Shown piece by piece: positions 1 to 14,045 of a stretch of DNA of 64,000 bases. Numbering within the stretch: the first letter of the stretch is position 1; each line of letters begins with the position of its first letter. Below the pieces are notes generated by a model. That model did not search any database and was not told the DNA's origin. It saw only the letters and a program-made list of their open reading frames with translations. This DNA is from Typhlomys cinereus (taxonomy: Eukaryota; Chordata; Mammalia; Rodentia; Platacanthomyidae). The translations under genes were made by a program, and so were the position numbers. The DNA lies in NCBI GenBank assembly GCA_023101885.1, contig JALPQD010000004.1, positions 12,483,688 through 12,547,687 on the forward strand, in the 5' to 3' direction.

Positions 1-230
1 GGAAGTTGTAACTTAATAATTCCTTCTTCACAGGAAGTCCACCCTCAAGAATGGATTAATGCCATTATTATGGGAGAGGGCTCTCTTCCACTCACTAAGG
101 GCTCTCTTCCACTCACTATTGCCCTCCTTTTCACACATACTTGTCACTTCAAGTAACATTCTCATCATGTCAGTACACCATGAAGGCCAATGCCTGGTGA
201 CATATTTTGATTTGGTACTTCATAAACTTC

Positions 231-480
231 AAAAATGGCTCGGGGGTTAAGCCTCTGTCCCAAAAGCAGAAGGTCCTGAGTTCAGATCCCAGGTCCCATG
301 TAAGATGCCAAGCAGAAACGCCATTGGCCTGCACTTCTGGCCCTGGTTGGCGGAGCCTGGGAATCCCAGAGTGAAGCAAGGAGGTAGAAGCAATCCAGGA
401 TGATTCTCAAAGTCACCCTTGGTCCTCCACAGGGACATACAGTGCCCTCTGATGCACACACACACACACACACACACACC
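231..480 (+). mobile_element. tRNA-head SINE with CA tail
   Basis: The head has an A-box-like ATGGCTCGGGGGTTAAG and a B-box-like GGTCCTGAGTTCAGATC. The body contains CTGCACTTCTGGCCCTGG, GGCGGAGCCTGGGAA and CAATCCAGGATGATTC, and the tail is (CA)n at 455-479. It is the full-length type of the window's main SINE family, about 240 bp. Confidence 0.9.
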
Positions 481-705
481 AAAGAAATTTAAAAAATGTG
501 AGAAACAGTTTTTATAATTTCTCTGATAGACTTGCATAAAAGCAACAAATAGACAAAAACACACATGTGGAATATACTTTTAAAACATATACTATGTGTG
601 TAAGTCCATGTTTCCTGGGTATTTTAAAACACTTGAGGCCAGGTCTATTACAATACAAAGTGACTGATTAACTCAGAGTTTTGGAAGTTAAAGATAGAAC
701 ATATG

Positions 706-987
706 CTGGGGGTTGGAGGAATGGCTTAGGGGTTAAGACTGTCTAGCAAGCAGAAGGTCCTGAGTTCAGATTCTAAGTCCCAAACAAAACAAAACAAAAC
801 AAAACAAAACAAAACAAAACAAAACAAAACAAAACAAAACAAAAGGCAGAAATGGCAGTGGCCTACACTTCCAACCCCATTGGGTGGAGCTTGGGAAATC
901 CCAAAGCAAAGCAAGAAGGAGGTAGAAGAAGATTCCCGAAGTCACCCTTGTTCTCCATAGGGACACACAGTGTACACACACACACAC

Positions 988-990
<3 letters not shown>
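706..990 (+). mobile_element. tRNA-head SINE with internal AAAAC expansion
   Basis: Same family as 231-480. The usual spacer after the tRNA-like head is replaced or expanded by a pure (AAAAC)n run at 781-844. The tail is (CA)n, running straight into a long (TA)n tract. Confidence 0.88.
781..844 (+). repeat. (AAAAC)n microsatellite
   Basis: About 13 near-perfect AAAAC units lie inside the SINE at 706-990. Confidence 0.95.

Positions 991-1053
<63 letters not shown>
991..1053. repeat. (TA)n tract
   Basis: Nearly pure TA dinucleotides, broken by two C or G bases, directly after a SINE CA tail and followed by a T run. Confidence 0.95.
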
Positions 1054-1054
<1 letters not shown>

Positions 1055-1658
1055 TTTTTTTTTTTAAAGAACATATGGTGGGCTCTAGTGAGGGTCCCTT
1101 TGACTGTATTACCTGGTAGAAAACACATGAAGGGAGTACATGAGTGAGACAGAGATGTGGAGTCAGCTGTCTTGTGACAACTAACAAGACTCCCTCAAGA
1201 ACTACCTTAATCTTCCTTGAAGCCAGTCCCACTGGACTTAATGGTCTTCTACTAGGCCTCACCTTGAAAAGATCCTACTACCTTTCATAGTATCACACTA
1301 AATATATTACCCTTTGAATCATATGTGAGTCATAAATGCATGTCGTCTTTGCATTTTCTTGTTGAGCAGCTCATATGTGACAATTCCCTAAGTTCATTAC
1401 CAGGTGTATCTTATTGAGAAGGTAGTTGAGTTAAACCCAGTGCAACTCAATTGCTTTCTTAGCTGTGTTTGAAAATAACAGCTGACTCTATTTTACCTTC
1501 AAAGGTCTTAGCAGAGTCTTATGATTCCCTTATGAATAATGAAAAATTTTTAGTAATGTCTAGTTTTGTTGAATTACTTCAGAATTAACTTTTATTTCCT
1601 AAGCATCAATTTGACTTTTAATTTAATTTTTCTTTGCTGTTCTCAACATTGACTGCAG

Positions 1659-2098
1659 GTTAAGCTCCTTGTTGCAGTTCGCCTGCATGGTTGTTGATAA
1701 AATCACCATCAAATGGCTTAAGGAAATAAGGGATTTATTCTCTTATGATAGTCTGGTTACAGTTCTTAGTCCAATTTGACGGGAGAACTCAAACCAATAC
1801 CAGGGCCATGGGAACTGCCTACACTATCACCACATAATTGTTGAGAGAGAGACGATCCTTACTTGCCAGATCAGCATGTCTGGCCAAGTATACACAAGGA
1901 TGTCAACTTTCTTAATCAGCTCTCTGTATTTTATTCCAGGACTTAGTCCCACCCACTATGGGCTGGGCCTTCCCTATCAGTTAGACAATCTCCTGCATTG
2001 ATTTGCACTGGGTTTAACTCAACCACCAATTCTCTACAAATGTGCCCAGAGCTCAAACTCAACTGTCAGCTGATACCTGTGCCTAACTATGACACTCT
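1659..2098 (-). mobile_element. hAT-like non-autonomous rodent element (about 430 bp)
   Basis: It aligns end to end, reversed, with 19155-19588, and in part with 54896-55213. Shared stretches include CTAACTATGACA, CCCACCCACTATGGGCTGG, CTTGCCAGATCAGCATGTCT and GCAGTTCGCCTGCATGG. The general layout recalls the rodent URR1 group of hAT-Charlie elements. That family name is from memory and not verified. Confidence 0.65.
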
Positions 2099-2772
2099 TT
2101 AAGATAATTTCAACTTTTAAATTAGAAACAATTATTCTATACTGTTCATTGATCACATATATTTTGTTCTTAGATATTATTTTAGAACTTGAAATACTGG
2201 CTTACTAAGTAAAATCATAAATATACAATGTCTTGAAATATTCATTACACAACATATTGTATATTTATACATTAAATACATTCACTATGCTTAAAAAACT
2301 TCAGAAATTATGTAGCGTAATATCACTGGTTAATAAATGAATTAGGATCTGGAAAAAGTCAATGAGTTTTACAAAACAGGTCTAACATGTCTGGATTTCC
2401 CCAAAGGTTCTGATGACAGCTTTTGTTTATTTAGCAATTCTGTGTCCATAGCAGTGTTATATATTGAGAAAACATCATTTATCTTCCAATTTATTTAATA
2501 TTTAACATTGTAGAATTGTACATGCTCACAAGGTAAAATAAGGCAAAATCAGTTGAAAAGTTCAATCTACTAATTATCCTTCCTTAAAGAATAATACAGC
2601 TTGTGTAAATAGTAACTCAAATATTTACATATTTCTAGTTTCTAAATATTTTCTGCACATATGTGTAAACCGTCTTTAACTGTCAAGTTATTTTTTTCAT
2701 GGCTACTTTCAATAAAATAAGTTTTTAAAAACAGTTTTGCTTATCAAAATTTCTACAATATACATTACTTAC

Positions 2773-2907
2773 ATATTCCCACCAAAATGTAGACCATTTG
2801 TGACTTATTGTAGAACCAACAATGATCCTGATATTTACATTTAGTTTCCCAAAAGGTACAAACAGTTTGTGATGTCATTTTAAAAACATATGGTCCAGGA
2901 ATTGTCC
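2773..2907 (-). CDS. Slco6a1-like: SLCO6-like exon 12 (last extracellular loop, start of TM12)
   Basis: Acceptor ATTTTACAG|GG, donor ATAT|GTAAGT, 135 nt, phase 1 to 1, residues 604-648. [20 protein letters not shown] corresponds to the family's GxIPGPIxFGxxIDxxCxxW run. [21 protein letters not shown] follows, and the CWxYN part is typical of the family. An open frame continues upstream of 2907, but the phase and the position of the family boundary favour the acceptor at 2908-2909. The rest of TM12 and the C-terminal tail are in a further exon not found in this window. Confidence 0.9.
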
Positions 2908-5900
2908 CTGTAAAATATTTAATGATTGTGAATACTTTATAAAACAGATTGGCCTGGATCATAATAATATCCTCCAAAATATTAGGTTTACCTGAATATA
3001 TATGTATATGAAATAAATCATCCTGTAAACACATTTTTTAAAATTAATATTTTTTGATTTGGATCATTAAACTTGGGAAACAATTGGACTCTCATTTCTA
3101 ACCCCTACATGTATAAAAATAATATGCATGTAATTACTACAAAGCATCTCAAAATATTTGCTGAATTTACATGAAAAATTTATGGGAACATATTTAGAGA
3201 TATTAAATGATTTTGCGACCTCCAGTGCCTTTGAAAATATTTAATGATGGAGTTTTCAATCGCTGAGAAATGAGTCGATTATATGTATAACATATATACA
3301 TATATATATATATAGAGAGAGATTTATCATGTTTTGTCTCACATATGATCTGTGTTAATGAGTAATTTGTCCAAATATCTAGAGAAACAAAGGGATTTGC
3401 ATTCATTTTCATGGTTTTAGTTTATGCTGTCTTATGATGACAGGCGATTTCATACTAACAGGAACTGAGGAAACTAGCTATACCATGTCCAAGGGAAAGC
3501 CTAGAGAGGGGCATGGTTCCTTTTTGAGATTCTGCTAAAATCCCTGAACCCACTCTCTCCATTTTATCAGTCTGCCCGGGGTCTTCCCAAATCAATTGCT
3601 CAGAGACTTGTGTTAACTAAATATTTCTTCATGGGCGTGCTTAAGGACTCATCCTCCCAATTGTCAAGCTAACATCTAAAACTGCCAGATCTAGTTTTTT
3701 AAAATTATTGTGTAAGTGTGTGTGCGTGTAAGAGGGCACTGTGTGTCCCTGTGGAGGACAAGGGTGACTTCGGGAATCATCCTGGATTGCTTCTACCTCT
3801 TTCTTGCTTGGCTCTGGGATTTCCCAGGCTCCTCCACCAGGGCTGAAGTGCAGGCTGCAGCCTCTTACATCTAGCTTTTTTTTTTTTTTAATGGGACCTG
3901 GGATCGAACTCAGGACCTTCTGATTTCGAGACAGAGTCTTAACCTCTGAGCCTTCTCTCCAGCCCCAGCAGTTACTAAAAAAAAAAAAAAAAGCAAACTG
4001 AAAAAGAAACAAATTCATCAAAATGTGCCTCAGGTTCATATGACCTTGGATCCTGAGGAACAGTTGCTGCCTGAAGGTAAACTATCCTCTCTCAAAACAG
4101 CTGTCAACAAGGCTACTTTCAGCTGATGAGAGGAACACAATCATACTAAAGACACCACAACTGTGTCCAACTAACGTCTCTGCTAGGGCTACTTTCTCTA
4201 AGAATATCAAGGTCCTCTTGCCTCGAGCTCTTGATGTCTGCCGACAACTGTAATTTAGGCTTCTCTGAGTGATACAGCACTCTTTTTGCTCAGAGTGAAA
4301 ATAATCTAAAGCCTATTATTTACTACTTTATTTCTCAGAAGTGCTTTCCACCTCAACATAAATTTTTGGAGCATGAGCTCCAAATATAGTTTGAATATGC
4401 TGGTTTCCATTTGTCTCTTAATCCCCACAGTCTAGTGGGGATTACTTGACCTTTTCACATTAAAAAAATACAACTACCGCATGGATTACTTTCTGAGAAA
4501 GGAAAACACTTGTGTGTTTGCCGTTCCCTGTGATGCCATCCATTATAACTCTCCCCGTACCCGGTGGATTATTTCCCAGCATAAAGACAGACTCTAACTT
4601 TCTCTGATTAAAAAAAATTAATTTTAATCACTCATGTAGCTTTGTAGTTATGGGATGGCTTCTCTAACCCCCATCATAGCTGGACACATTGTCTACATTC
4701 TTTTTTTTTTTTACATTTTTTATTATTATTTCCGCTCATACAAACTTACATTCTTCTATCACATGTATTGCAGTCTTTTTTTTTTTTTTTAAAGTTCAAT
4801 TTTGTTCCTTTACCGTACCAATACCTTAAACATCTTGAATCAGAGGTTCCAGCAGCTTAACTAATAGTATGGTTTTGAAATATAGATTTTGGTACCTAAG
4901 AAACCTTGAAGAAAAGAACACCTTACCATCAGGGAAAACTGTGTGTTCTAGGGAAAACTTAATTCACAGAACCATCACATTCAGAAGCTTTGGTAACAAA
5001 AACACCTTTTAAAAAGACTTAAAAAAACCACTTTGCCTGAATGAGTGTGTGTCTATCAGAGGGCACTATGTGTTCCTGTGGCGGACCAAGGGTGACTTCA
5101 GGAATTATCCTGAATTGCTTCTACTTCCTTTTTGTTTCTCTCTAGGATTTCCCAGGCTCTGCCCCCTAAGGAATCAGGCTGATGTCATTTCAGCCTGGAG
5201 GTTTTTTTTTTTTTTTACATGGGATCTGAACTCTAGTCTTTCTACTTTCGAGGCAGAGCTTTAACCCCTAAGCCATCTCTCCAGCCCAGGTGATGAAAAG
5301 CTTTTAAAGACCTCATTTCACTCAGTGACTTAATAAACACGCAAGGACTGGAAACTTGTTTTGAATATACAAATGTTCTGTAGCATCTCCCTGAATTGTT
5401 TGTGTGGATGATGAAGACTCTTCTAATCAAACACCCCATTTGTGGTTAACCCATGTAATTTCACATTCATGTTTTGTAAACAGGATGGTCATAGGGTGAT
5501 GAGAAAGGGTAGCATGATGAGAAAACAACTAAGCTTCATTGCATATGTGTATGAAACAGTCAAAAATAAAAAAAAAACAAAAAGGACAGGCATTACCTCA
5601 AGAATTCCCTCTGTATATTAACTGCTTCCTAAAATTTTCAAAACAGCCGATTTATTTGTCTTGCATCATTTTATATCACACACACTATATGTGAAGATAC
5701 ATATATTATCCAAAAATAAACATTTTAACATAATAAAATAGCTAAAAATACATACCAAATAACCTCAAAGTCATATATGTTATAGCAATGGCAATGGAAT
5801 GTAAATCGTCAGGCACAATTCTGAAAGCAAATCACAATGGCATTAGCTGTGGATAGCATATCTAGGGTTAAGGTTAATGTATCACTTATTCCATGCATCT

Positions 5901-8900
5901 TCAGCGAGTTGACAAGCGTTTCATGGGGCCTATAGCAGACTACAACTTTCCCTATTTTCCCATCTATTGCTTGTTGCCAAAGAATCCAAAACCTCAGGCT
6001 CTTGACAACGAGGAAAGATTTTACAGCCCAAACAAATCATCTGCCTAAGCCTCTTTTGCCTTGTCATTTCTTCATTCTGTCAGGCACAGTGTCACTTAGA
6101 ATTGTTTTTGACAATTATAAATAAACAATAAAAATCCCCTCCCCATTTTTTTTCTAGCGTGTTGTGACGACTGACCTCAATGGCCCACATAAGCAATCTT
6201 GCCTTCTGGTATTATGAGTGAAGGAGAAAGTGGAGCTCAATGTCTCCAGTCTCAGGCTTCTTTGCCATAGTTACTGAGGGTAACAGAGAGCCATATTTTT
6301 TTAGCATTTTTCATATGTAAGAGCTGCATTTATATAAACTCTCTTTTATTTGTGCCTTTGTATTGAAACTCGAACAAGTAAAAGTTTATTCAAAATGACT
6401 TATGTAGAAAGAGTAGCACTTGCATGGAATTTTGTGAAATTTCAAAAAAAAAACCCTGTAATTTTTTGACAGAAGACCTTCATGGAGAAATATTTCATTA
6501 CATAGTAATTAAGCTACATTCCCCTCCTTATTTACTTTACTCCCTTAATATCAGACAATAAGACCCCATCACTTTCATCTTTCTTTCTTTTCATTTAACC
6601 ATAAAATTGTTTTACTGTTTTGTTTGAATCTACAGTGATGATAGCAATTGAGAAGATGTGAACATATTAACATAATGAAAATAGGGAAAAATATTGAATG
6701 CAGTTTTCTTGACGGAGGGGCATGTAAGCATTCTTCTCCATTTGGACAGATTTCAAAAGATTTACTTTCTTTCCTTTTTGGAGAATAGGAGGAGACTCTT
6801 AACTGCTAGGCAAGCACTGTATTAGTGAGCAATTTCCCCAATTGCAGATTTCTATTAATTTCCTCAAATTTTTTTTGCCTTATGCGATAATGAAAAACAC
6901 CTTTTGCTTGTCCTTTATGCATGATGCTCTACCTGAGCCAATCTAGGTTACTACCATCTACCTTACATGCAGAATCGGCTTGGTTCGGCCCTACCAGGTC
7001 TGTACTCTGTTTTAATCCTGCTAGTTCTTTGCCTGATTATGACTTGAAAGGTATTGCTTTCATCTACCCTTACTTTTCTAGCTATACAACCCAGAAGCAC
7101 AAGCCTGCAGCCCTCTAGTCTATCTTATGATGTTTCCATAGCTTTACCAGTCATCCACAATATCTAAATTCAAAATCTTTATCTTTTGCCTTCATTTTTA
7201 TTGACATTAAAATGTATTCATTGAATTTTTTATTTTCATGCTTTGGAGGTCCAAGTAATGTGAAGTCATCACAGTAGAGGAATTTTGCATGCTATGCTCA
7301 TAACCTCCATCTCTTTCTTTCTCCCCTCTTTTCTCCTTCTTTCCAAGAATCTACTAAGAGTTATCATCTTAGTACCTTTGTATTTATTTTCTGATAGTTC
7401 TTTATGTAAATTCATGCATTTAAAAATGACCTATGTTTGTGTTGTTCATTTCTTCATGGATATCACATGCTGTATTCATTGATCTATATTCATATGTATA
7501 ACAATATATATTTCCTTTCAATTTTTCTCTTTAATTAAGACATATTTACTGTAGAAAATAATGGGTCTTAATATGACATTTTCAAATACATCTGTCATAT
7601 ACATTGATTAAATTCACTCAATTCACCCTCTGCCTCATTGTCTTACCTTGCCGTGACTATCTTTAGTGCCCTTCATATTTCCCAAGGTTGTTTTCCTGTA
7701 ATTCCAACCCCAGAAGGCAGACAAATCAAACTTTATAGCTAGACTAGCTCGATGGGTGAGGTGCAATTAGAAACCCAGCCTCCAAAGAATAAGGTGAAAG
7801 AGTTATCTAGGATGATTCCCAATATTAACTGAATGCATATGCATGTTTGTATCTGCAAACACATTTGTGTCTACACACAGATACCCCCAAACACACATGC
7901 ATGAAAATGAAAAACAAAAATAAAAAACTAAACAAAACATATATCTGATCAGTTTCACTCTTGAAATTTACCATTTTCAATTGCTCCCAGATGTGTGAAC
8001 ATGGTTTTATTCATGTCAACATGGCAAAAGTTTTCCACCGTCATTCTCTTCCTCTTAACTAGCTCAAATTTCCTGGCTTCTCATTACGCTATCCCTGCCT
8101 GGATCAAGTAAGTACTTGCTAGGATATCCCATGCATTTGCACGTCTACCTGTAGCATTTCCAAACCAACTCAAAGATAAACTGTTTTCCACCTCACTGGC
8201 CAACCTCAAGGCTGAAACTTATGTATTAATCACTTGAAAAAATTTGTAAAATAACAACTATTTATTCTGTTATTAGGATGAAAATGAATGCTAAGTGTAT
8301 TTAATATATTCAGGAAGAACTCATGAGTAACAGATGTTCCCATTTAGAATAATAAACTTACATGTTGACCTTGAGAAATTGCTGTGTTCCTTTATTGATG
8401 ACAAAAATGTTTTCTCATAGTGTACTTGGCTAATGTAGAATCAGAAAGTCAAATGTTTCTAACAATGAATCGACATTATGCTTATGTCTGCATTATAATT
8501 ATGGATTTTTCATGTGAATTAAATTAAGTATATTATTATTTTTTAAATTTATTTTGAAAATGATGCATAGATACCTAAAAATTGTACATTCTTAGGGAGT
8601 ACTATGTGCATCTCCAATGATACATATATTGAACTTTAAGTTAAAATTAAAGCAAATTGTAAAATCTGCATACTTTATAGAAATAGACGAATAAGAGAAT
8701 TAAATACATACATGAATTTTGATGATGTAAATTATTTTCTATTTATTACCATATAGTCTGAAATATTTCTAAACTTGTCTTTCTTATGTTTTAAATAAGT
8801 AATAAATATGAATATAATGTACTTACTCGAGAATAAACAAGGTGATTGGTATACTACACAAACTAGAATATGTAACTAAAGAGAAGAAAAAAGCAAAAAA

Positions 8901-11900
8901 CAAGGGTAATGTGTAACACTTTGTATTACATTTTCCAGAAATGGCATCAATAAAATGACCATCCTCATCCGAATTCATCAATCCTTGGTTAATGCAGGAG
9001 CAATTGTAGTATGTCTATGAATATTGAAGACAGTAAACAAAGTTTCAGAAGTAGTCACGAGACAAAAACTCTCATCATAATAAAATAAATGTTAAATAAA
9101 ATAATTATAGGCAGACTATTCAGTTTTAATAAACATCTTCACATGAAACCTAGTATTCATTATTTAAAAACAATAAAGTTGGGGCTAAGGAGATGGCTCA
9201 GCAGTTATAGCCTTTGCCTTACAAGCAAAAGGACCTGAGTTTGGATTTCACACAAAAATGCCTGGGGGGTTGGAGAGATGGCTCAGGGGTTAAGACTCTG
9301 CCGTGCAAGTGGAAGGTCCTGAGTTCAGATCCCAGATCCCACATAAAACCGTCAAGCAGAAAGGACACAGCCCTTGCAGCTCTGGTGGACTGAGCCTGGA
9401 AAATCTTAGAGGGAAGCAAGAAGGAGGTAGAAATAAACCAGGATGATTCGGGAACTCACTCTTGGGCCTCCACAGGGACACACGTGCCCTTTGACACGCA
9501 CACACACAGACACACACACACGTGCACACTAAATGAATGAATAAAAGTCTTAAAAAAAAATGCCTGGGGAGGGTGTAGGAGAGACAGTGTTGGCCTGTGC
9601 TTCTGGCCCTGGAAGGCAAAGCCTGGGAAACTCCAGAGCAAAGCAATGAGGTGGTACAGCAATCCAGGATGACTCCTTAAGTCACCCTTGGGCCTCCACA
9701 GACACACATTCTCAAGTTCATTCTGGTATCTACAAAACATGCACAAACACAAATAAAAATAAAAAATTGTAATTATATGATATTTTGCCTGACAAAGAAT
9801 TGTTCTGTATGTAGATGTTTATGTGCACAATTTGGTTACTAAGAAAAGCTCTGTTAGTTTATGAAATTATTCTCAAATATTTATATTCAAATTTCATTAT
9901 ATTTGGACAGGAATATAAATTAAGGGTAATTATAGAAAATGTAATAAATAAAATGAAATTTTAGCTGAGATTTTAAGTATGGAGAATTACCTAACTGCAA
10001 AGATTTTGTAATCATGCTAAAGAATTAACATTTTGCTTTCCACCTAAGAGAGCTGATGTTAGGTACAGTATATATATTGCTAGAAGCCCATAATACTTTT
10101 AAGACCACAGAGAATATTTTGTGTGCTTTTAAAAGCAAAGAAAAATTGAATATTATATTAATATTATAAAGCGACAATTTTTTAAACATTTTTTATTATT
10201 ATTTCCGCTCATACAAACTTAATAGGTACACCAGTTCCCTCCCTCCCTCCTCCTCCCCCCGACCCCCTGCTCCCTCTCCCCTCACCCCTCCCTCCCTATT
10301 CCCCAGTGCCTCCCCCCTCCAATCCCCAGAGAATCCTTTAATGTGCATGCCACACTCTCGTCTGGGCCCTCCTCTCTGATGACGTACAGGGACCCTGTGG
10401 TATTTCCCTGAACCCTTTCCTGTTCCCCTTAAGCATAGGAACACTACTGTGGCTGTCAATCCCTTGCCTCTAAGGATCTTGGTGCCTTTAGCAAATGCTA
10501 GACTTTGTGGGGTCAATAGTGTGTTGTATATTGCGCAGGTAAAGCGACAATTTTAACATAGAATAAAAAACCATCTTGGACAATATTTGTCTTCATTAAA
10601 ACGCATTTTAATTTTTAAATTTTTATTTAATCTGTTCTTTGACAATTTCACACATCTGTATCGTGCATTCAGATTCCTCTCCCTCACCCTCTTTTTTTTC
10701 TCCCCCACTGCTATTAGCACACATTCCTCACAGTAATTCCCTTTCCCATATTCTTATCTTTTTGTTTTGTTTTGACCCACTAAGTTTAACCATGGTTGTC
10801 TGTGCAAACAAAAAAAAAGGAAACGAGATGATGTCTAAGATCAGTAAAAGTCATAATGGGACCACATGTAGAGACCCAATGAACAAATGAAGGTGTGTTA
10901 TTTGGGTTAAAGAAAATGAGTCAGTGACGTTGTCTTAGACATGCAGACAACTAGGCAAGTAGCTCAGTCAGGAAAGCGCTTGCCCTGTAAGCACAGTACC
11001 TTAGTGAATTGCCTGAACTTATGTGAAAAAAAAGCTGGGTGCCATGGTGCTACTTGTGGTCCCAACACTGAGAGGCAGAGACAGATTTGATCCTGACTTG
11101 AGCTCACTGGCCAACCAGCCACTTGGTGAGTTGAAGATCATTTTTAGGCCACTTGAAGATATTGCAGATCCAAACTCACCAGCAACAGAAAAGGTGACTG
11201 ACACCTGGCAAAGGGCCTCCAAGGTTCTCCTTAGGCCTCTACACATACACATGTAAGTAAGTGTACATTCTCACATGCATGCACTCATATTTTCATGTTC
11301 ACTTCCCATTCAAACATGCACACAAACACACACATCACAGCACAGACATACAACCCTATAAAAAGACAAGTAGAGATTGGAGATAAACAGATCATTTAGC
11401 AATGTATTAATGTATTTAAAATATCTCTAGATATAAAATATTAATTACAAATGGAAAACAACAGATTAAACAGAAATATAGGAATGAACTACTAATAAGT
11501 GAGAAGAATTAAAGACAGTTTGAGTGTGAGTTGTTAAGAAAGTAACAGTATCAAGTCACTTCAGCATTGTTGAGAAAGTTATTACTAGACATGTTGAAGA
11601 ACAGAAATATGCTAATAATTTACAAATTGAAATTCATTCATTGAACTAAGTTTCCCAAGTGTCTATAGATGTCCCAATAACTTTTTTTTTTTTTTTTTTT
11701 ACAATTATTGAGAACATAGAGTAAGAAATACAACAGGAATCACTGTGCCATTTAGAAAACTTTCTAAATGGGGAGGGAAACAATTGGAAGATGTACATGG
11801 AAGTTTTCTAGATACTGCAAAAATGAAACAAGGAAAAATTTAAGGCAGTTTTGAAGGAAATAAGCTGTATTTTGCATGATCAGAGAATGTACAATGATGA

Positions 11901-14009
11901 GGTACTGTATGAAGAGAGATTTAAAATTGCATGGTTATTTAGAACTATGTTCCAGATAAGAGAAGAAACACACACAAAAAAGAGAAGAAACACAAATTGT
12001 TGAGCTGGAGCTGGCTTGACTAGTTCAATGACTGGCATCAGCAGTGTGGGCTTGAGTAGAATGAATGTGAAGGAGATTAAGAAAAATCAAAGAAAAATCA
12101 GGAGAGCAGGAGAAATGTAGTTATGCAGAACTTGGAACTGAAAAAGCAGTTTTAAGAATTTAGGTGTTTACAATTAGTAATGAGAAGTCTTTGAGGGAAT
12201 ATGAGAATAACACAATTTAGGCCATCACTGTGCTGAGATTGCTGAGCTATAAAGGCAAGAAAAAGAAAGAAAGGAAAAAAAGAAATAAAGGAGTGAAAAT
12301 AAGCCATGAAGTGAAATGAAAGTGTTCCCCTACCCTATTTTCTTCTCCTTTCTATTTGCAGAAATGGATAGCAATAACTCCATGTTTTAAAAACATAAAA
12401 CTGAGGTAAAGTGTATTACATAGAACTATTTCTTTCACTTCCATCTCCCATAAGCAACTCTTTTATAGTATGAAAATATAAAAGGATTTTCTTTGCTTGT
12501 TTTTAAAATTAATAGTTAATAGGAAAGATAATAAGAAAGAAAATTTAACAGAAAAGTCAGGAGTAAAATATAATAGCTCTTGACATGCTGAACATGCTAC
12601 TAAAGAGGAAAATCATGTTAAAAAAATTGAGCATTTTCCATTGATCATGGTTGTCCTCCAGAACCTTACAGTAAGAACCTATTGCTTGAAAATGCCATAT
12701 ACATAGAAAATGGGACATGAATAAAAGAAGCTGGAATGTGTCTGTAATCTTTTTCCTTGCTAGGCAGCTTTCACAGTACCAGAAGATACGATGCATGTTG
12801 CCAGGGGAGAAAAGCAATCAACAGTCTCACATCACCCATCTGCTAATGCTACAAGCTACAATAACGATGGGTCTAGAAAGAGGCAACCACTGGTACAATA
12901 GTGGCATGAATGTAATGGGGTAACCAACTGCTTTATGACTGGATGGATTTAAGACCAACTTACTGGCAGAGAACATCTGCCTGGTATTGTGAACAAAGCC
13001 AAGAAACCATGGAAGGGGAAACCATAGGTATAGGTGGGAATAAGCTACTAAGTTTTAACTATAAGTGCTTGATAGCAAACTTCCATCTAAATACTTATCA
13101 TTATACCAATAGATTAGAGAAGCTTTCAGTATTTAACCCAGAAGCATCCTTTTGCAATGGAAGAGAAAAATGCAGAGAATAGTGACTATGGACTGCTCAG
13201 TTCTAAACAGGGCATCAAAATCACTTTCATCTCAAGACTCATGGAACCTGAGGAAGAGGTGACAGTAAGAAGTAAAAACCTGAGAGTGAGAAGGGATGGA
13301 CAGTAGCTTCTGGTCATAACAGGGCAATTATATCGATCAACTCACTGCTGCAGTGTGAACTTCCACAAGAGTGACAAGAGTGGGCCTATCAACATTTCAC
13401 TGTGGAAGGTGGTAAATCTCAAGGCACTACATGTCCCTGAAAGATTACTGAAGGCTGATGCCAGACAAGGGAAGGGGAACTTCTTTACTCAGTGATTTAT
13501 CAACTATTTAGTCATATGACCCCAAGCAAGTACTTGGGCACTTGCCAGTAGAGACATCCCGAAGCAAAAGCGAGTGGAACACACATGCAAAAAGATATTG
13601 AAGTAGGAGACTGAGTGGAAAGGAGAACATATATAATGGTAAAGGAGGAAGGGATGGAATTGGTTACTAAGGGGAGAAAATGATATAAATTCATTGCACT
13701 CATATATGAAAGTATTAGCGGGGATGGAGAGATGGCTCAGGGGCTAAGACTTTGCCTCACAAGCAGAAGGTCCTGAATTCAGATCCCAGGTCCCACGTAA
13801 AAACACCAGATAGAAACGGCACTTCCAGTCCTGGTGGGCGGAGCCTGGAAAATCCCAGCGCCAAGCAAAAAAGGTAGAAGCAACCCAGGATAATTCTTGA
13901 GGTCACCTTTGGTCCTCCAAGGCACATACAGTGCCCTTTGATACATACACAAATAAATAAATAAACTTTTTTTAAAAAGAAAGTATTAACAATTTTTAAA
14001 ATATTATTC

Positions 14010-14045
<36 letters not shown>

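Larger units (their letters stand above)
1..2772. other. Intron 12 (partial) of the SLCO6-like gene
   Basis: It contains two plus-strand SINEs (231-480 and 706-990), an AAAAC tract, a TA tract (991-1053) and a hAT-like repeat (1659-2098). The rest (1070-1650 and 2100-2760) is AT-rich with no recognisable feature. I searched the minus strand for the C-terminal SLCO exon and found no convincing candidate. Confidence 0.7.
2908..5755. other. Intron 11 of the SLCO6-like gene
   Basis: It holds two minus-strand SINEs (3711-3966 and 5043-5286) and an L1 3'-end scrap (4711-4750). The remainder is AT-rich with no further recognisable feature. Confidence 0.8.

Noticed and set aside
247..564. 105-codon minus-strand frame
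   Set aside because: It lies across a SINE and its CA tail; the product is a translation of the repeat.
2908..3034. Upstream extension of exon 12 (open frame to 3034)
   Set aside because: The frame is open by chance. Using the acceptor at 2908-2909 restores the family boundary and phase, and the true exon 11 was found at 5756-5820.
3641..4039. 132-codon minus-strand frame
   Set aside because: It covers the reversed SINE at 3711-3966 and A/T runs, with no family resemblance.
9268..9345. tRNA-like sequence at SINE heads
   Set aside because: The A- and B-box-like motifs belong to SINEs. No copy has a cloverleaf or flanks expected of a functional tRNA gene.
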